64,000 bases of DNA from Coniella vitis. Taxonomy: Eukaryota; Ascomycota; Sordariomycetes; Diaporthales; Schizoparmaceae. Location of the stretch: NCBI GenBank assembly GCA_011317545.1, contig WUJK01000003.1, positions 1,302,001 to 1,366,000 of the forward strand. Direction: 5' to 3'. The position numbers were made by a program, and so were the translations under genes. The notes beneath the pieces were generated by a model that was given only the letters and a program-made list of their open reading frames with translations, ran no database searches and was not told the origin of the DNA. This document shows, in pieces, positions 9,225 through 20,842 of the stretch. Within the stretch, counting starts at the first letter, position 1. Each line of letters begins with the position of its first letter.

Positions 9225-11814
9225 TACATTTTTCCATTTTTGGCCCATGGTACATTGCGAATTTTTTGTTGCGGCATTCCATGTCTGGACAGCGTTACAT
9301 TGCAGAACAAGCTGAAATTGATAGGAAATCATCTCGTTCCAAAGCTCGACATTGCATCGACCTCTGGTGTGGAGGCCGTCATTCGGTTATTGTCATGTAC
9401 CACGCTGCTAGGAACTTGGCGCATATAATATCATCCCACAAGTTGATCTTGATTGATATACCGACCACTCAAGGCTTATTGATCCATAATGGAACTACAG
9501 CAAGTACTATGTGCAATCCATGGTACACGTGGGACGAGTCTCAATGAATTCCAACCTTTCGGATCTCGATCGCTTAGACAGAGCTGCGTCTAGACTCGCT
9601 GGAGACAAAGCGGCAGGCCTCACATTCTGTCGGGCATATGGCCAGCCGATACTAGTGTGGGGAGGGACTGCGCTGAAATCGGAAAGACAGGGCTCAAGTA
9701 TGGGCGGGTCGTGGGCAGCTTGGAAGAATCATGATAACCTCATTTTCCGCTTTTGTCCATTGGGTAGTGCGTCGGTTTGATCCAGCAAATGGCAAGTTCG
9801 TGGGCGGTTTTTTTTTTGGAGGGGGGGTAGGGGCTTGTTTGACAGGCGCCACACTGATGCCAGTCGAGTTAGCTTAGTGAAGCAGGTACGTACCTACTAG
9901 ACTCTCTGTCAACATGGTGATTATGTAACCGAGTCACTCACCTGCCATCCAGCCATTTTGCCATCTGAATCCTATTTGGGCAGGCGCAGGGGTAGCGTGG
10001 CCCGAAAACTATCACACAAAGCCCTGTCCATTTTTCCCCAATCCAACGGCAAGCAGATGATGGTATGATTTTCATGCCAGAACCACATTTGAAAACTGGG
10101 GCCTCCATCGACAACGTGTCCAATGTTTTGTATGTTTGTTTGCCGACGTGCTTCTTCCATTTGGTAGCAGTCCGTTTGCCTGTAATGCCTTCCCTTCCAG
10201 GACCAGCCACGGTGCAAAAGCAAAGCTGAGTCTGACGCCGCATTCAACGTGATGACGGCAACATAGTTACAACGCAGCATCGCAGCGCAGCAAGGCAGAA
10301 ATCCTAAGACGACAAAGACACTGTGACGCCTGAACAAACAGCTGCGGATGGATTGACTGGCCAGCCTCGTCCAGCAATTGTTCCATATGCAAGCCATCCC
10401 AAACAATGAGACCGCTCCCCAGGCCCTCGGCCTCGACCTCGTTCTCTCTAAGGCTCTCCCGGAACTCCGCAACGCATGGTACGGCACAGCGTGGCATGGC
10501 ACGCTACTCGAAAGAAAGGGAACAAGCCAGAGCGGGGCAGGAAAGGATGGGTGATGGGCATGGCCGAGGCGCGTTTTGGGCCGTCGTTGAGGTCATTCTG
10601 GCTCGTCTGGGATATTGCAATCGAAAGATGGTCCCCCAGGGGTTTGAGCGGCAGAGCAGGGATACCTGGTTTTGTCCTCTGCAGCAGCTGCAGCCCAAGG
10701 GTCCAAGGCGGGGCCCGTGACAGGTTAATGATCCATGACAGCTCAAAAGGGAGCCCGGCATCGACCGATTTCCGCAGTTTTGCCATCACGTCTCGTACCA
10801 TTCTGTCCACGCCCGCCCGCTCTCACTCACGCAGCCACGGACCTCTCCTCGACCCTGGGGCTGCAATCGCTGCATACTTTTCAAACTGCGACATTGCTGC
10901 TGTACTTCTTCGGACTCGGCGCAAGGGAGAAGGAAGAGGGACAAAAATAAGAGAGGGAAAACGAAGAAAGAAAAAAAAAAAATCGAGCCAGCGCAAACAG
11001 CCTAGAGCCCTAGACGGAGTATTTCGCCCCTCTGGCACGGTGCACGTCCTTTGAGCCAGACAGTTGCGAGCAACATGACCAGACACTGCGACTGCGACCA
11101 TGCGATTGTTGTTCTGCTGTCACCGCATCTGCAGATCTTGGTGCTTGCTAGACATTGAATAGCTTGGTGTTGGTGTTGGTGTTGGTGTCGGTCCCCAGTC
11201 TAGTTCGCTTGCCAGACCACTCCAAAGTCCCTGGGCCCAAACCCCAGCACTTTTAGCCATTGCTGCCATTCCTCAGTCGATATCGCACACCATCACATCA
11301 CCTCTTCTGGATCCCGTCTGATGCACCATCCCATGCCCTTTGTTATTTGCAAACGCGCTGACGGCGCTTCTCCACACCCTAGACTCCGGGGTGCAGCCTT
11401 CTCTGGCCCTATCTCACGATGGCTGTGTGCCCCTGCCATAATACAAAGTCCGCATGATATCCTCTCAGCCTGGCCCTCTTCTGTCTCTTCCCTTCCTCTT
11501 GCTTCTAAACTTCTGTTTCTTTTGCCTTTCCGTGCACCGTCTTGCTTGTCCTACAGTACGCATATTCGAGTACACCAGACGCAGTATTGGTCCACAACTA
11601 CAACAACAGGCCCTTGTCTGCGCATGCCAACCAAGTCGCTTACACAGCATACCCCAAAGAACGTACCGATTGGGACCCAGCTGAGTGGCCCCAGAACCGG
11701 CGATTATCAGACCACCTGCGCGTCCTTGTTCCCTCCTATTACGGGAACCACGGGCACCTGAGCATCCTGCATCCGACACATACAGGACGTCCGAAACCTA
11801 CCTTTAGTGCAAGA
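9225..11814. other. 2.6-kb stretch without a recognised gene
   Basis: Several small ORFs lie on both strands, none with a recognisable domain, splice pattern or sustained coding bias. An A run occurs at about 10970-10981 and imperfect TTGGTG repeats at about 11165-11190. A pyrimidine-rich tract ending in CTACAG at about 11551-11556 looks like an intron acceptor and may mark a 5' intron of the next gene. The rest is probably promoter and leader sequence, or a non-coding transcript. Confidence 0.4.
9229..9233 (+). terminator. RNA polymerase III terminator of tRNA-Thr
   Basis: A run of five T starts 5 nt after the tRNA, with a second five-T run at 9237-9241 as back-up. T runs of this kind end Pol III transcription. 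Confidence 0.85.
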
Positions 11815-13218
11815 ATGGATGCGGCTGCATTTCCCCTCATGCTGGGCTTTTCTCACCTTCCTGTGCCTCCGCCGCCAGACCACAGCATCCTCTTCAACAA
11901 ACAACACCCTGCGAACCAAGTTCCAGCCGTAACCATTCCCAATCCGGTGCTCTTCCAGTCGTTCGCCAGGGAGATGGAAGCGCCCGTCGTCAAAAAGGCC
12001 CCAACCCTGCTCGAGATGCACTTTCAGCAACAACAACAACAACAACAACAACAATTACTTAGGGAGAAAGCAGACAAGGCAAGGCGGGCCCAGGCCCACG
12101 TCCAAGCACAAGTCGAGGCGGCCCAGACACCAGCACAAGCACAGTCACAGAAGCAGAGCCTCCCCACACCACCGCTGCAAGCCTGCTGCGACTCATCCTC
12201 GTCGATCAAGACCACCGCCACAGACACTACCTCTAGTTCCGCAACCAAGGTGGAGTCGCGTCAAACTAAGCCACAACTGCAACAACGACAGCAGCCACCG
12301 TCACAATCCAAACAACCCCAACCCCAACCCCAACAACAACCACCGCCACCACATATCCCACCCTCATCACTACCCGGGAACCCATTCCTCCATCACACCG
12401 GCCTCCTGGACTCGTCCATGGCTTCAGACCCCAAGTATATCCAAATGGTCTCACGTATGGCCGCCTATTACCAACAACGTTGCCAGGCCGTCTTGAATTA
12501 CCAGCAGCAGCGCTGCCAGACATGGGCAGCCTCGCACCGTCAGAAATGTCAGGATATGATGCAAGCTGCCATGCTTGTTGTAGCATGGTACATCCGCGAC
12601 CGTATCGGACGCCGCCGAAGACGCAACAAGCGGTCTTTTCGCAGAGCCCTCCGAGAGAAGAACTCGGCTGCGATTCGGCGCAGAACCGCACCAACCAAGG
12701 GTGAGACTGTGCGAAAATGGGTCATGGATATCCCCGAGGCTGCACTGTCGCCCAACAATGGAAGGCGCGACGACACTTTGATGGATGACGAGGAGCGCGA
12801 CTTTGATGTCGAGAAGGAGGTCGCCCCCGATAAGGACAGCCAGTTGTTCCTCGTCGCGGACCAGATGATCAAGAGCCAGCTAGCTAAGATTGATGTGCCG
12901 CTTCTAGGCGCTCTCAACTTGGATGGCAGTGACAGCGAGAGTGAGAGCGACAATGAGGATCGGTACTGCTATGGGCCGGAGGACTACGACATGGATGACG
13001 AGGAGGACGACGACGAGGAGGAGTACGAAGATGACGACGAAGAGTATGAGGAGGAGGACGACGACGAGGATGCTAGTGGCGCAGGTCTGGGCCACGAAGC
13101 AGACTCGGGCAAGTTCGTAGAGGACTTTGCATCCAAAGAGGCTTTGAACGGCACCGGTAAAGGTAGCCTGAAGAGGAAACGCAGCGAAAGCACGAGTGGC
13201 ATTGAATACTCAAGGTGA
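11815..13218 (+). CDS. Unrecognised Q-rich protein with basic segment and acidic C-terminus
   Basis: The first in-frame ATG is at 11815, giving 467 residues; the frame is open upstream to about 11542 without an ATG, so a spliced upstream exon is possible. I do not recognise the family. The N-terminal third is Pro/Gln-rich, with polyQ from a CAA tract at about 12028-12052 and long Ala/Gln and Gln/Pro stretches. The middle has a Cys/Gln-rich patch (YYQQRCQAVLNYQQQRCQTW) and a strongly basic block (RDRIGRRRRRNKRSFRRALR) that could be a nuclear localisation signal. The C-terminal quarter has Asp/Glu runs and ends with GSLKRKRSESTSG. Composition suggests a nuclear, mostly disordered regulator; that is inference only. 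It converges on the G-patch gene. Confidence 0.6.
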   Translation: MDAAAFPLMLGFSHLPVPPPPDHSILFNKQHPANQVPAVTIPNPVLFQSFAREMEAPVVKKAPTLLEMHFQQQQQQQQQQLLREKADKARRAQAHVQAQVEAAQTPAQAQSQKQSLPTPPLQACCDSSSSIKTTATDTTSSSATKVESRQTKPQLQQRQQPPSQSKQPQPQPQQQPPPPHIPPSSLPGNPFLHHTGLLDSSMASDPKYIQMVSRMAAYYQQRCQAVLNYQQQRCQTWAASHRQKCQDMMQAAMLVVAWYIRDRIGRRRRRNKRSFRRALREKNSAAIRRRTAPTKGETVRKWVMDIPEAALSPNNGRRDDTLMDDEERDFDVEKEVAPDKDSQLFLVADQMIKSQLAKIDVPLLGALNLDGSDSESESDNEDRYCYGPEDYDMDDEEDDDEEEYEDDDEEYEEEDDDEDASGAGLGHEADSGKFVEDFASKEALNGTGKGSLKRKRSESTSGIEYSR

Positions 13219-13603
13219 AAGCGAGCGATGGGTGTTTTTATTTTTCTTGGCCACATTGCCTTTTAGCGTGGCGACAGAGCACGGGTAGGTTTGTTGTCTC
13301 GTGAAACCAAGGGAAGGCATTTTGGGAGGCGTTAACTTTGAGGAGTTAGGACGGGGCCATACAATATCGCACCTGTCAGTCAGCGTTTAGCGTTTGGAGT
13401 TTCATTGCTGTTATGGGAGGAAAGGATTTAACTTTGCAATTTAACCAGGCTGTATTTATATACCAGACTCAGTTAACGACGAAAACATTATTCAGAGATC
13501 AATGTGGGCAGCGTTTCATTGCTAGTGTCGTATGATTGTCCATGTGAAATTCGGCCTGGACTGATTCACTCTAGATTTAATAATCCGATGCAGCTACACA
13601 CAC
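13219..13603. other. Intergenic region, convergent 3' flanks
   Basis: Short stretch between two convergent stops, probably overlapping 3' UTRs. Nothing else seen. Confidence 0.55.
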
Positions 13604-15199
13604 CTACTCATGGTCCTCTTCTCCGGGCCCAGGGCAACCCTCCATTTCCTTGTCTGGATACGCAAACTTGCACCAAAAGCAATACTGGTGCTTATCCCTC
13701 AGATAAGTGACCAACTTTGCCAGCCTCTCGCCGACATCTAGCGCTTCAAATGCTTCCAGCTCTGTGTCCTCATCGTCCAAGTCATCAGCGGGCATGTACA
13801 CGGGCGCAGCTACTTTCTGCCCTTGTTGTTTGCCATGGTCAGTCACACCGTCCAGCTGTCCTTGACCGTCGTCTTTTCCCAGCGCAATTCTATCGTAGCT
13901 GTCGAAGGTATCTTCGTCTTCTTGGTAGGTGGGCAATTTGCTGCTACTGTGCCTGGTAGTAACGGAGGTCGAGGTACTAAGGCTTGTCTCGAGATCATGC
14001 CTCATCCGCCTATCGCGCTCAGCTTGTTCGCGATTACGCACCAGGGCGCGGTACACGACGGGAATGGAGGTGAGAGGTCTCGCAGCAGCAGCAGCAGCAG
14101 CAGCCTCTTTATTGCTGTTGCTGTCCACATCACCATTATTCCCATCCTCGTCCATTCGTTCCGCAATCTTTTGCGCGGCAGTCACAAGCTTTTCTTTTCG
14201 CGCTGCGTCGCGCTCACGCGCCATACGAACGCGGTAATCTGCTTCGTCTTCGATTTTGGCTTTCTTGTTGGTGAAATTGCCGGTGGTGGTGCCAGTAGCA
14301 GTGTTGGGGTCGTTGTGGAAGCCCAGCGCATCGGCCGCTTCTTGGAGTTTTCGCTTGCGTTCTCCTTGGAGACCGATGCCGCCACGGTCCTCGCGCATGT
14401 GGATGCGGATTGGTTCGGTGATGGCGTGTTCGCTTTGGTCTTTTTGGCCCGCCTTCTCACCTCGAGCCTTGCCGTCCTCGACCTTGTCCCCGCCACTCTC
14501 CCCATTATGCTTGCGAACAGCGCCCAGCCTCTCACCAGGTCGAAAGCCCATTTTGGCCATCATAGCCAACCCTTTTGACTTTGATACAGGCGCTGCATTG
14601 ATCACTGTAGCCGCTGTAGTACTCGCACTGCCACCCCCAACCCGAATCACCTCGTCCTCCTCCCTACGAGGCTGATGGAAAAACAACGACCTTGCAAGCC
14701 CTTCCTCGCGCCTCTGGCGTTCCTGCGCCGCCAGTTCCGCTTTGGACGGGATGCGGCCTCGCGCAAGGCCTTCCTTTGCGAGGCGCTGGCGGCGTTGGAG
14801 GGAGGTCTCGCCGGTGGCGGTGGTAGTTGTTAATGTTGGGAGGGCCATAGTTAGGTAGTCTTCTTCTTGTTCTTCTTCTTCTTCTTGTCCTTCTTCACCA
14901 TCTTGTTCTGCAACTTTGTCGTCGTGATCATCCCCATCCCTTCCTCCCCTCGACATGTCCTCGAGTGCGCCGTGTGCATCCTCCGTGAATGGCGGCTGCT
15001 GTCGGTGAGCAACAGCTGCGGCAGCTCGCACTGGTTCTGCACATGCATGTGCACCTGCGAGTGGCGTTGTCTTTGGTGTTGGTCCTCCTTTGCCTCCTCC
15101 GTCTTCTTCGGGCGAGGGAGACCGGAATTGCGTAAAGGGATTGGCAGCGGGGCGTGGTGGCGGCAGCTGCCGTTTTCTGTGCTGGCTGAAGTGGCGCAT
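13604..15199 (-). CDS. G-patch domain protein, GPATCH11 (CCDC75) type
   Basis: Single exon, 531 residues. An acidic segment ending in EEDYLTMALP (about residue 120) resembles the EEDY motif of GPATCH11. An Arg/Glu-rich helix follows (QRRQRLAKEGLARG, AAQERQRREEGLARSL). The G-patch starts at about residue 208 (KGLAMMAKMGFRPGERLG) and resumes at about 261 (EPIRIHMREDRGGIG) after a roughly 30-residue charged insertion. The last 35 residues (YLRDKHQYCFWCKFAYPDKE followed by MEGCPG) match DUF4187, the C-terminal domain of this family, with a CxxC pair. G-patch proteins typically bind and stimulate DEAH RNA helicases; the specific partner here is unknown. The animal protein has been linked to kinetochores and splicing. 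The start could be downstream, but the N-terminal frame is open and has no better ATG. Confidence 0.85.
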   Translation of the reverse strand: MRHFSQHRKRQLPPPRPAANPFTQFRSPSPEEDGGGKGGPTPKTTPLAGAHACAEPVRAAAAVAHRQQPPFTEDAHGALEDMSRGGRDGDDHDDKVAEQDGEEGQEEEEEQEEDYLTMALPTLTTTTATGETSLQRRQRLAKEGLARGRIPSKAELAAQERQRREEGLARSLFFHQPRREEDEVIRVGGGSASTTAATVINAAPVSKSKGLAMMAKMGFRPGERLGAVRKHNGESGGDKVEDGKARGEKAGQKDQSEHAITEPIRIHMREDRGGIGLQGERKRKLQEAADALGFHNDPNTATGTTTGNFTNKKAKIEDEADYRVRMARERDAARKEKLVTAAQKIAERMDEDGNNGDVDSNSNKEAAAAAAAARPLTSIPVVYRALVRNREQAERDRRMRHDLETSLSTSTSVTTRHSSSKLPTYQEDEDTFDSYDRIALGKDDGQGQLDGVTDHGKQQGQKVAAPVYMPADDLDDEDTELEAFEALDVGERLAKLVTYLRDKHQYCFWCKFAYPDKEMEGCPGPGEEDHE

Positions 15200-15335
15200 G
15201 GTGAGGTATCGCCCGCCAGAATGAGGTGTTGTGGGTTAAGTGTTTGATGAGATGGTTCGAGAGGAAGAATTGGAAAGGGGTGGAGGGGGGGGGGGCAGGT
15301 TAGGGGTTGACAACTCGTCAGGAAAGGAAAAAAGG

Positions 15336-15370
<35 letters not shown>

Positions 15371-16143
15371 TGAAAGGAAGAGAGACCTTTGTAGATCACG
15401 CCCCCGCAATTCCTGATCTAGATATATTTCATTGACGCCGCTGAGAAGCGATTTGTATATTATTACTGTTGGTGTGTTTGAGCGTCAGAGCGCAATGTGA
15501 CCAAAACGCGCGAGGGGAGGTTGAAGCTCGTTCTCCATGATACGTGGTGGTTGGTTGTGAATGAGTTTTTGTGAGCATATGACGTTCCCCAGCTAAAAGT
15601 CCTTGGCTGAGTTGGGCTTCAGTTTTGAGTGAGACAAGGACTGGCGCCGCACAGGGACATTACAGGTCCGCAACAACCAACAATCCAGAGTCAGAATCAC
15701 TGATAGCGTTGATGGTTAACTGAATGGTAATATATTCTAGATGCATTCATCATATCATGCCTCTGAATCGTCTTTTGGGATCCTTTTCAAATCCTTTTAC
15801 TTTTGTATATACTTTGCTCGCAAGGAAAAAGAAAAAAAGCAATACTTCCTGAGGCTGTCGGAAATTAATAGAGGTGGTTTATTTGAACATAGTGTTACGT
15901 TCGTACAATATTTTCAGTATCCCCTGAGACTACCCTGCAAAGCATTCACTGCAATCACCAATCATACTACATGTCCAGCACAATGAGATTCAGCCATTAA
16001 CTGCCGTGATTCCCTCGCCGCTCGCTGCCCAGCTGCGTCCGCAAACGCTGGAATTCGCTCCACACATCACATCGTGTCCATTCTATATGTTCGTGCTATC
16101 ACAACAAGAGAGCCAAAAAAGGAAGGAAACGTGGGAATCAACT
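15200..16143. other. Intergenic: G-patch gene promoter and kinase 3' flank
   Basis: Both neighbours are on the minus strand, so this holds the promoter of the G-patch gene (with the poly(A) tract) and the 3' UTR of the kinase gene. No further gene seen. Confidence 0.5.
15336..15365. repeat. Poly(A) tract of 30 bases
   Basis: Thirty consecutive A on the plus strand, i.e. a T run on the coding strand, 137 bp upstream of the G-patch gene start codon. Poly(dA:dT) tracts exclude nucleosomes in fungal promoters, so this may mark the promoter. Confidence 0.8.
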
Positions 16144-17659
16144 TCACGACGATCCATCCTCAGGTAGCTCCTCCACCACCTTCTCCACCATCTGTATCAA
16201 TTCGACTCTGTGTTTTGATATTCAGGTCAGCATATCAGGTTCGCCCAACCCGTTAAAGCATGAAAACATAATCAAACTCACATATCAGGCCTCTCACTAG
16301 GCTCCACCTGCAGACACCTCCTCACAATCTCCTTTATGGGATCGCTAATCACCAGATCCTCCGCCGCCGCCGCCGCGCCGGCCCCCGTTTGGCTGAGGCT
16401 TGTTCCCTGTCGCTTCGGCGCGACCTTTTTCTTGGTTCCACCCGGTCCCTCGTCGGGAAACCGCCAGTCGCCGCTCAGCACGCAAATGCTCAGCGACCCG
16501 CCCGTTTCGTCGCTGCGCATCTCAAACGGTGACTTGCCGACCAGACAGGCGTACAGCGTGCAGCCCAACGACCAAATGTCGACCTTGGTGTCGATGACTG
16601 TGCCTGTCTTGACATCGAAGAGCTCCGGGGCGCGATAGGGCATGGTGCTGTGTTCGGCGGCTGTGTCCTGCGTAGCGATGGCGAGGGAGCGCGAGGTGAT
16701 TGGTATGGGCGAAACAGCGATGGAGCCGAGATCCATAAGTATCGGGGCTGTGCCCGCGTCGTCAATCATGATGTTGCCTGTTGGTGTAGAAGTCACCAGT
16801 CAGTCAGTCAGTCCGTACATGTACCTGCGGACGCTGTGCCGTGCGACATACCTGGCTTGATATCCCTATGCGCATAGCTCTTGATGTTTCCAGACGGCAC
16901 GCCCTCCTCGCCCATCATCAACGGCCTCTGCTGCTCCGCCTCGTCGTCCTCGTCCGCACCAGAGGTGGCCCGCGGCGTCTTTGGCCTGCCTTTTGCCACG
17001 GCCACATTCTCATCGATGCCGTTGACGCGCATCTCCATTCTTTCCCCGCCCGCAGGTTCCCCGTTGCCGCCGCCGCCGCCGCCGCCGCCACTACCGCCCC
17101 CTTTATATATATGCATCTCCTTGAGTGCCTGGCACATACCCAGAAACAGCTGCATGAGCTTCTTCTCGGGGAAATTGGTGTGGTTGACGAGATTGGCATT
17201 GATCAGGTCTTGGACGTTGCCACGGCGGTAGTAGGGCAGCAGCACATAGACTGTCTTGGAGGTCTCGCCGCCGCCGCGCTCTTCGGCAATGGCGTAATCG
17301 ACGCTGTGGATAATGCCGGGCGTGTTGGAAAATAGCTTGTAGGCGTCGACCTCTTTCATGGCCTGGGCCACCGACTCGGCGCCAAAGGGGCAGCGTATCT
17401 TTTTGAGAGCGAACCAGTCGCCCGTATTCGTGTCCTCGACCAGGTAGACATATGAGAAACCGCCCTGTGAGGTGTGAAATGCGCGGGTTGTCAGCACAAG
17501 CCAGAGTACACGCGAGACGGGGCAGGGAAGCGCAAATACCTCGCCCAGTAATCTGAGAATCTTGAAGCTGCGGTGGTTGATCTTGAGCGTTGGCGAGCCG
17601 GGGAAGCAGTTCAGGCAATTGCCCAGGGAGGTGACAAGGTCGAGCAGGACCTGCGCCAT
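16144..17659 (-). CDS. env7: Env7/STK16-type serine/threonine protein kinase (NAK family)
   Basis: Four exons, 17659-17540, 17464-16852, 16777-16282 and 16207-16144, all GT-AG and in frame; 430 residues. Env7 in yeast is a palmitoylated vacuolar-membrane kinase acting in membrane fusion; STK16 sits at the Golgi. The N-terminus has CLNCFPGSPTLKIN, whose cysteines are candidates for palmitoylation, then the glycine loop LLGEGGFSYVYLVED split by intron 1, and FALKKIRCPFG with the catalytic lysine. HRDIKPGNIMID spans intron 2. The DFG motif is MDLGS, the family-typical variant. PYRAPELFD and VDIWSLGCTLYACL follow. The last exon gives RPDIVELIQMVEKVVEELPE and closes the kinase fold. Unusual: about 75 residues (poly-Gly, then charged) are inserted immediately before HRD. 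Confidence 0.9.
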
Positions 17660-18212
17660 GGTGATTGTGCCGATGTCCTGACTGTGTTCAACTCCGGCAA
17701 TACGCAGGGTCCGGAGCTCGTCGATATTATGCTACTGATACTGTCAGCAGCGCGCGTGGAGGGTGCTGAAACCGAGCTCTCTTGAACACGGCTAGATTCG
17801 CTCTGCTTTCGAGAGGGTGTCGAGTCTAGAAAGATTGCAACATTGATAACGATCAAGCAAGGTGCGGCGGGCGGGCGAGACTGGGTGTGCTAAAGCAATG
17901 AGGTTGCCAGTTGCAAGTTATTAATTGAGCGAACACGTTGAGACGGACAATGACGCGACAGCGTGCAGGGGTCTTCAGCCACTGTGGCATGCCAGGGACC
18001 ACTTGCTGCATGCGCCAAAAGCAGCCGAGGATATAAAGTTGCTTCGATTTTCAGAGCAGCCAAGGGCTCTTTTCCCCAGGGGGTTTCCCCCTAAGTCCCC
18101 CTAGCCTGCGGCCGGGGCCTACGGCGTTGTTCTTTCTGCGTTGTGTTGCTTAATATCTTATTAGAAGCTGCAAAGTAAATATACCTTGAGACACCCCTCG
18201 ACTATCATCTGC
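17660..18212. other. Kinase promoter and CAP-Gly gene 3' flank
   Basis: Minus-strand genes on both sides. A G/C-run patch at about 18070-18110 (several runs of C or G of 4-5) stands out; no gene is seen. Confidence 0.5.
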
Positions 18213-20842
18213 CTAAAACGCATCCTCAAACGGGCAATCTACGCTATTATGCCCGTCCTTTTCGCACAGCGCACACCATGCCTCTGGATCAATCACGCCG
18301 CTCTCCCTCCCGGCCACAGGACCCGGCTCCAGCAGATTCGGCGGCGGTCCTGCCGGCTTGTGCGCCACGACCGCCGGCGGCTTGGCAGGCTCGTGGACTT
18401 GCTCATCCCCCTCATGTGACGACGAGGAAGCAACAGCTGTAAAGGGTATCCGCGGCGACAATGGCGCAATCTTGTACCCGTCGTGCTCGACCGGCGGCGT
18501 CAACCCGCCCTCGCCCTCGTCCTCGCCCTCGTCGGACGCCTGGGGCGCGGGCTTGGCCTTGGCGGCCTGGTTCCCAAACATGTTTGTGCACGCCAGGATG
18601 TCGTGGCCTGCGCTCTCGCACAGCTCGCACCAGAGCGTGCTGTGCTCCGTGATGGACGATAGCCCGTCGCTCTCGGGCATGGTGTCGAGGGTGCGCACAC
18701 GGTGGTGCTGCGCCTTGCGCTGTGCCTGCTGCGGCATCCCCGCAGAGCTCGCCAGCGACAGCCGCTCCAGCTTGTCGGCGAGCACGACCGTGTCGCGGGA
18801 ATCGCGCGCCGAGGACCGGTCTGCATTCTGCAGTGTCGCCGTGCTGCCGCGGCGCAGGGCGGTCAGCTCGTGCTCCAGCTCCGCCTCGCGGCTGTTCTTA
18901 CTGTCCAAGAGCGCGCGGAGCTCGGCCACCTCCCGCTCGAGCTTTTCGCGGGCTGTCGTATCTTCCGCGTCGACGTCGTCCGGCACCGAATCTCGGCTCA
19001 GGGAGTGAATGATAGCCTTCAAACCTCTGATTTCGTCTTCTTTTTGCTCCCATTCCTTCCACGCGCCTTGATCTCCGACCCTGCTCGCATTCGCACCCAC
19101 ATCACTGGGCCCGCTGGCTGCCTTTTCGCGTTCCCTCTTGAGCTCCGCGCGTGTCCGCTCCACCTCGCCGCGCAAGAATTCCACCTCGCCGCGCGCTTCT
19201 GCCTCGCCTCTGCGCGCATCCTCCAGGCCCTCCTCGAGTTCCTGCACCAGCTCCTCGAGCTGCTTGAGCTGCGCCGCGACCGCATCGACGTCGCTTTCGC
19301 GCTCGGCTATATGCTGCAGATCGTGCATGAGCTCCTCGATCCGCTTCTCGTACACCCTCTCTGTTTCGGCACTCGCTAGCTCGAGCGTGTCGATGGTGCT
19401 GCGGAAATCCGCCCTGTGCGAGTCGAACTCGGCCGTCAGCATGGCTATCTTCTCATTCTTCTCCCGCAGCAGGGCGCGCAACTGCGCCGTGTCCTTGTCG
19501 CCCAAACTATCCCGCCGGCCTGCTGCTGCTACTGCTGGCAGATCGGCCTGGTCCATGAGACTCTGCACCTCGGTCAGGCTGTGTTCCATTTCCGCCAGCG
19601 TCGCGGCCTGCTCTTTTAATTGCCGATCACGCTCGGCCACTTGGGCGCGCAGTCTCTCCATTTCCTCGTCGTGCGCCATTCCGAGTCGAGACGGCCCCTG
19701 CTGCCGGTGCGACGACCCGGGCCTTTGCACGTTGTTTTGGTGCAAGTCCTCTTCGGTGGTCCATCCCGTGCTCCGCGCCGACAGCGCCGAGCCGCTCCGT
19801 GGGCCCGCACTGAAGTTGCGGTTGTTCGGTTGCAGCATGCCTCGTTTGGCGCCATCATTCGGCGTCGCGGGGCCGCGCAGACCCGGGGCGAACTTGGTCT
19901 GCGTCGGGCTGTCCCCAAATCGCGGCATGTTCTTGCCGGGCAGGCCGAGGCTGGGCCGCGGACCGGGCGCTCGACGGCCGGGCGACTCGGGGTGCGGCAG
20001 CGGCGGTCTCGGTCTTCGTGGACTCGGTGCGCGGGCGGTCTGGTTCGTCGAGTTGTGCGTGCCGGCTCGTGGACCGCTTGTCCAAGTGTGTGGGGGCGCG
20101 TCGCGCTTGATGGCCTTGCTGAGCGGCAGGAAGATGCCTGCGCCGGCAATATGGGGGGTAAAGTAGGAGACTCTGGTAGCAGAAAGGATCTTGTCAGTTC
20201 AAGCACATGATGGCTTTGTCGTGAAATGACCACGCACCCATCCACGTCACCGTTATTCTTGCCGCGGGGCGCAAAGTCGGGCTGCAACTCCACGCCAGCA
20301 AACACACCCTTCTTGCCTGGAATGCTGCCCACAAAACGCACTGTTCCCTGCATGTCGCCGGGAACATCCACAATATCGCCAACCAGCACGTCGCTGGATT
20401 GTGCGACGCCCCGCGGGGCCAATGGAGCAGGCACCATCTTGTCGCTTTTGGCAGGCGAAGGAGGAGCGCCGTTCAAGGGGGCAAGGGCGTGGCTCTCGGA
20501 CACATCAGGAATCGTCGCGAGGGAGTTGTGGGTGAGCGCAGCGTGCGAAGCCTTGCGCTGTAGTACAGGACGCGGGGTGGTGCTGCTGGCTGCCGAGGAG
20601 TCGAGGTAGGCTGCTCGGAGATTCGGGGTCGAGGCGGTGACTGTCTTGGCCAAGCCCACAGCCTTGCGCGCGTTGGGTCTGCGGAGAGCAAGAGGCGAAG
20701 GCGTGGTGATGGCGGGGCGAGTTGTACTAGTATTAGTTTTAGTAGTCGTAATAGTAGTTAGGGTTGGGAGCGCGCGTGGTTGGCTTCCAAGGGTGATGGC
20801 GGCTGGCTGAAGCTGAGGCGCCTGGAGAGATGAAGATGCCAT
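18213..20842 (-). CDS. CAP-Gly microtubule plus-end protein, CLIP-170/Bik1/ClipA type
   Basis: Two exons, 20842-20238 and 20172-18213; 854 residues. CLIP-170 proteins track growing microtubule ends and link them to dynein, kinesin and polarity factors. The CAP-Gly domain starts at about residue 140 (VLVGDIVDVPGDMQGTVRFV, then IPGKKGVFAGVELQ) and its GKNNGDVDG motif runs into the intron, continuing as VSYFTPHIAGAGIFLPLSKA. A Ser/Pro-rich linker follows. Then comes a long coiled coil of about 300 residues (Leu/Glu/Arg heptads, from EEMERLRAQVAERDRQLKEQ to ALLDSKNSREAELEHELTAL). The C-terminus has two zinc knuckles, WCELCESAGHDILAC and WCALCEKDGHNSVDC, ending FEDAF. Two knuckles plus CAP-Gly plus coiled coil is diagnostic. 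The frame is open 57 codons upstream of the chosen ATG, but MASSSLQAPQ is the first ATG. Confidence 0.92.
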
